A stretch of 64,000 nucleotides of DNA from Pseudoalteromonas luteoviolacea S2607 (GTDB lineage: Bacteria; Pseudomonadota; Gammaproteobacteria; Enterobacterales; Alteromonadaceae): contig NZ_AUXV01000073.1 of NCBI RefSeq assembly GCF_001625575.1, forward strand, positions 1-64,000, given 5' to 3'. Positions within the stretch are counted from its first letter, which is position 1. Each line of letters begins with the position of its first letter. This document shows positions 60,914-64,000 of this stretch, piece by piece. Below the pieces are notes generated by a model that saw only the letters and a list, made by a program, of their open reading frames with translations, searched no databases and was not told the origin of the DNA. The translations under genes were made by a program, and so were the position numbers.

Positions 60914-63724
60914 ATGAGTTTGTATAATGAGTACTTGGATGAAATCCAGACCCGTAAAACGGAACAAGGACTAAATCCAAAACCAATTGATAGCGCAGAG
61001 CTATTATCTGAAATTATTGCCCAAATTAAAGACTCTGGGCACGAGCACCGCGAAGATTCTCTTAAATTCTTCATCTACAACACACTTCCAGGCACAACGA
61101 GCGCTGCTGGTGTTAAAGCACAATTCCTAAAAGAAATTATCCTAGGTGAAGAGACCGTTGCTGAAATCACTGCTGACTTCGCATTTGAGCTTCTTTCTCA
61201 CATGAAGGGCGGTCCTTCAATCGCTGTGCTTCTAGATCTTGCACTTGGCAATGACGAAGCGGTTGCGAAGCAAGCTGCTGATGTACTTAAAACGCAGGTA
61301 TTCTTATACGATGCTGATACTGCTCGTCTACAAGACGCATTCAAAGCAGGTAATGCAGTTGCTAAAGATATCCTAGAAAGCTACGCGAATGCTGAATTCT
61401 TCACGAAGCTTCCTGATGTTGCAGAAAAAATCGAAGTGGTTACGTTCATCGCGGGTGAAGGTGATATTTCTACTGACTTACTGTCTCCAGGTCACCAAGC
61501 ACACTCACGTGCTGACCGTGAACTTCACGGTCAATGTATGATCACACCTGAAGCACAACAAGAAATCGTTGCGCTTAAAGAAAAGCACCCTAACGCGAAA
61601 GTGATGCTTATCGCAGAAAAAGGTACTATGGGTGTAGGTTCTTCACGTATGTCTGGTGTGAACAACGTAGCATTATGGGCCGGTACTCAAGCAAGCCCTT
61701 ACGTTCCATTCATCAACATCGCACCTGTTGTTGCAGGTACAAATGGTATTGCGCCAATCTTCCTTACTACAGTTGATGTAACGGGTGGTATTGGTCTTGA
61801 CCTTAAAAACTGGGTTAAGAAAGTAGACGCTGACGGCAATACAGTGACTGATGAAAATGGTGACCCAGTATTAGAAGAAGCATACTCAGTAGCGACTGGG
61901 ACTGTGCTTACTATCGATACTAAAGCGAAAAAATTATTCAACGGCGAAGAAGAGCTTGCTGATATTTCTTCTGCATTCACGCCACAAAAAGTTGAGTTCA
62001 TGAAGGCGGGCGGTTCTTACGCGGTCGTATTCGGTAAGAAGCTTCAAACGCTAGCGGCAGAAACACTAGGTGTTGAAGCACCAACGGTTTATGCACCTTC
62101 GAAAGAAATCTCACACGAAGGCCAAGGCCTGACGGCTGTTGAGAAAATCTTCAACCGTAACGCAGTTGGTGTTGCTTCTGACACGCCATTACATGCAGGC
62201 TCTAACGTTCGCGTTAAAGTTAACATTGTAGGTTCACAAGATACAACAGGTCCTATGACGTCGCAGGAGCTTGAAGCAATGGCTGCTTCAACGATTTCTC
62301 CACTTGTTGATGGCGCATACCAATCTGGTTGTCACACTGCATCTGTTTGGGATAAGAAAGCGCAAGCTAACATTCCAAAGCTAATGGCATTTATGAACAA
62401 GTTTGGCCTTATCACTGCACGTGACCCTAAGGGCATTTACCACTCAATGACTGACGTTATCCACAAGGTACTGAATGACATTACTGTGGATGACCGTGCT
62501 ATTATCATCGGTGGTGACTCACATACTCGTATGTCTAAAGGCGTGGCGTTCGGTGCTGACTCAGGTACTGTTGCACTTGCACTTGCAACGGGTGAATCGG
62601 CTATGCCAATCCCTGACTCTGTAAAAGTGACCTTTAAAGGTAAAATGGCAGAGCATATGGACTTCCGTGACGTTGTACACGCAACTCAAGCACAAATGCT
62701 TAAGCAATTTGGCGGCGAGAACGTGTTCCAAGGTCGTATCATTGAAGTTCACATTGGTACTCTAATGGCTGACCAAGCGTTCACTTTCACTGACTGGACT
62801 GCAGAAATGAAGGCGAAAGCATCAATCTGTATTTCAAACGACGAAACGCTTATCAAGTCAATTGAACTGGCTAAGAGCCGCATCCAAATCATGATCAACA
62901 AGGGCATGGAAAACGAAGCGAAGACGCTTCAAGGCCTTATCGACCTTGCTGATGAGCGTATTGCAGGCGTTAAATCTGGAGAGCAACCAGCTCTAGCACC
63001 AGATGACAATGCTAAATACTACGCTGAAGTGGTTGTTGACCTTGACGAAATCGTTGAGCCGATGATTGCGGACCCTGATGTAAACAACGAAGATGTATCT
63101 AAGCGTTACACGCACGATGTAATTCGTCCTGTTTCATACTATAACGACAAGCCGGTTGATTTAGGTTTCGTTGGTTCTTGTATGGTTCATAAAGGTGACA
63201 TGCAGATCATCGCGCAAATGCTTCGCAACCTTGAAAAGCAAAACGGTTCAATCGAATTTAATGCGCCTCTAGTCGTTGCGCCACCAACATACAACATTGT
63301 TGATGAGCTAAAAGCTGAAGGCGATTGGGAAATTCTAGCTAAGTACGCTGGTTTTGAGTTTGACGATGAAAAGCCGAAAACAGCTGCGCGTACTAAGTAC
63401 GAAAACATCCTATATCTAGAGCGCCCTGGGTGTAACCTATGTATGGGTAACCAAGAAAAGGCAGAGCCTGGTGACACTGTAATCGCAACTTCAACGCGTC
63501 TATTCCAAGGCCGTGTTGTAGCTGATACATCAGAGAAGAAAGGTGAGTCTCTACTTGGTTCAACGCCGTTAGTTGTACTTTCAACTGTACTTGGCCGTTT
63601 CCCAACTATGGACGAGTATAAAGCTGCGGTTGAAGGCATTGACCTAACAGCATTCACTCCGCTTGAAGAAGAGCTAACGACTAAGTTTGGTTCTGAGCAA
63701 GCTGTACCGGTAAAAGTTGTTTAA
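60914..63724 (+). CDS. acnB: Aconitate hydratase B, long form
   Basis: AcnB interconverts citrate and isocitrate through cis-aconitate in the TCA cycle, and can also hydrate 2-methyl-cis-aconitate. The 936-residue protein has an N-terminal HEAT-like domain (about 1-155), a swivel domain and the catalytic core. The iron-sulfur cluster cysteines are in GCNLCMGNQ near 840 and in GSCMVHKGD near 757. GSQDTTGPMTSQEL and GGDSHTRMSKG are AcnB signatures. It is about 70 residues longer than the 865-residue E. coli enzyme and differs in conserved blocks such as the swivel region (VVAGTNGIAPIFLTT). The gene is probably monocistronic with its own terminator. Confidence 0.95.
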   Translation: MSLYNEYLDEIQTRKTEQGLNPKPIDSAELLSEIIAQIKDSGHEHREDSLKFFIYNTLPGTTSAAGVKAQFLKEIILGEETVAEITADFAFELLSHMKGGPSIAVLLDLALGNDEAVAKQAADVLKTQVFLYDADTARLQDAFKAGNAVAKDILESYANAEFFTKLPDVAEKIEVVTFIAGEGDISTDLLSPGHQAHSRADRELHGQCMITPEAQQEIVALKEKHPNAKVMLIAEKGTMGVGSSRMSGVNNVALWAGTQASPYVPFINIAPVVAGTNGIAPIFLTTVDVTGGIGLDLKNWVKKVDADGNTVTDENGDPVLEEAYSVATGTVLTIDTKAKKLFNGEEELADISSAFTPQKVEFMKAGGSYAVVFGKKLQTLAAETLGVEAPTVYAPSKEISHEGQGLTAVEKIFNRNAVGVASDTPLHAGSNVRVKVNIVGSQDTTGPMTSQELEAMAASTISPLVDGAYQSGCHTASVWDKKAQANIPKLMAFMNKFGLITARDPKGIYHSMTDVIHKVLNDITVDDRAIIIGGDSHTRMSKGVAFGADSGTVALALATGESAMPIPDSVKVTFKGKMAEHMDFRDVVHATQAQMLKQFGGENVFQGRIIEVHIGTLMADQAFTFTDWTAEMKAKASICISNDETLIKSIELAKSRIQIMINKGMENEAKTLQGLIDLADERIAGVKSGEQPALAPDDNAKYYAEVVVDLDEIVEPMIADPDVNNEDVSKRYTHDVIRPVSYYNDKPVDLGFVGSCMVHKGDMQIIAQMLRNLEKQNGSIEFNAPLVVAPPTYNIVDELKAEGDWEILAKYAGFEFDDEKPKTAARTKYENILYLERPGCNLCMGNQEKAEPGDTVIATSTRLFQGRVVADTSEKKGESLLGSTPLVVLSTVLGRFPTMDEYKAAVEGIDLTAFTPLEEELTTKFGSEQAVPVKVV

Positions 63725-63752
63725 TCTGCGAAGATAAACAAATAAACACCAG

Positions 63753-63783
63753 AAAAAGCGCGTTTTATACGCGCTTTTTTATT
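63753..63783 (+). terminator. Terminator after acnB
   Basis: A perfect 11-bp stem AAAAAGCGCGT / ACGCGCTTTTT with a TTTAT loop, followed by further T. Confidence 0.92.
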
Positions 63784-64000
63784 GTCCACAAAATTAATTC
63801 CCAACTAACTAATTTTCTTTCCTATATTTACTTTGGTTTTTAGTAATATTCAATGAGTAAGTAGCCACTTTCTTCTATTAAATTAAATGAGAAATCCAGA
63901 TTATACTTCTTGTCAAGATTCGAACTCTATTTTTAACTGGTTATTTCTTTTTAATGCGAAGGATTTATAGCGCTTATCTTTTTAATTTATAAGCTCACTT
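63784..64000. other. AT-rich tail without a visible gene
   Basis: These 217 bp are AT-rich and all frames are short. No gene, repeat or RNA is recognised before the right edge. Confidence 0.6.

Overview
The window is a chromosomal stretch from a marine gammaproteobacterium of the Alteromonadales, most likely Pseudoalteromonas or a close relative. This is inferred from protein similarity and gene order recalled from memory; no search was run. The fatty-acid/RNase E block follows the enterobacterial order (rne / rluC, maf, yceD, rpmF, plsX, fabD, fabG, acpP, fabF, pabC, mltG). YbiT, YafJ, PurM/PurN, YeaC and DUF349 proteins are all of gammaproteobacterial type.

Layout. 1-2737 (minus): most of RNase E, whose C-terminal tail runs off the left edge in 13-residue tandem repeats. 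3284-12735: rluC, a HAD phosphatase and the yceD-to-mltG lipid/cell-wall block, with maf on the other strand. fabH is absent from its usual place between plsX and fabD, and the tmk-holB pair that usually follows mltG is not there. 12770-24200: independent units, namely a secreted chitin-oligosaccharide deacetylase, a DUF885 lipoprotein, a beta-lactamase-like lipoprotein, the ABC-F protein YbiT, a chemoreceptor with a small Cys-rich secreted partner, a short GG-leader peptide that looks like a modified-peptide precursor, about 760 bp without a convincing gene, and YafJ. 24216-38897: housekeeping genes (DUF3108, purN, purM, DUF465, a GGDEF-EAL protein, an orphan MlaC, DUF2989, an N-terminally extended GAPDH, an M14 carboxypeptidase, an AGCS symporter, YeaC, DUF349). 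39148-41142 (minus): a secreted protein with three SH3b/Ig-like units.

41417-60660 is the most interesting part. Nine genes lie on one strand, with gaps of 33 bp or less or short overlaps, behind one near-consensus sigma-70 promoter. Seven have clear signal peptides, the PLC-like protein has a probable one, and the last has an N-terminal membrane anchor. They encode an alpha-helical protein, a lipoprotein, a phospholipase C/P1-nuclease-like protein, three small secreted proteins (one resembling proteins found beside matrixins), a 1466-residue matrixin metalloprotease, a 2719-residue FN3/thrombospondin-3/Ig-like protein and a small anchored protein. The protease and the giant protein share a duplicated domain with an identical Cys-x15-Cys spacing, so they probably belong to one surface or secreted assembly. 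I know of no described system with this set. The window ends with acnB (60914-63724), a long form of aconitase B, its terminator and an AT-rich tail.

No rRNA, tRNA, insertion sequence, phage gene or CRISPR array was found.
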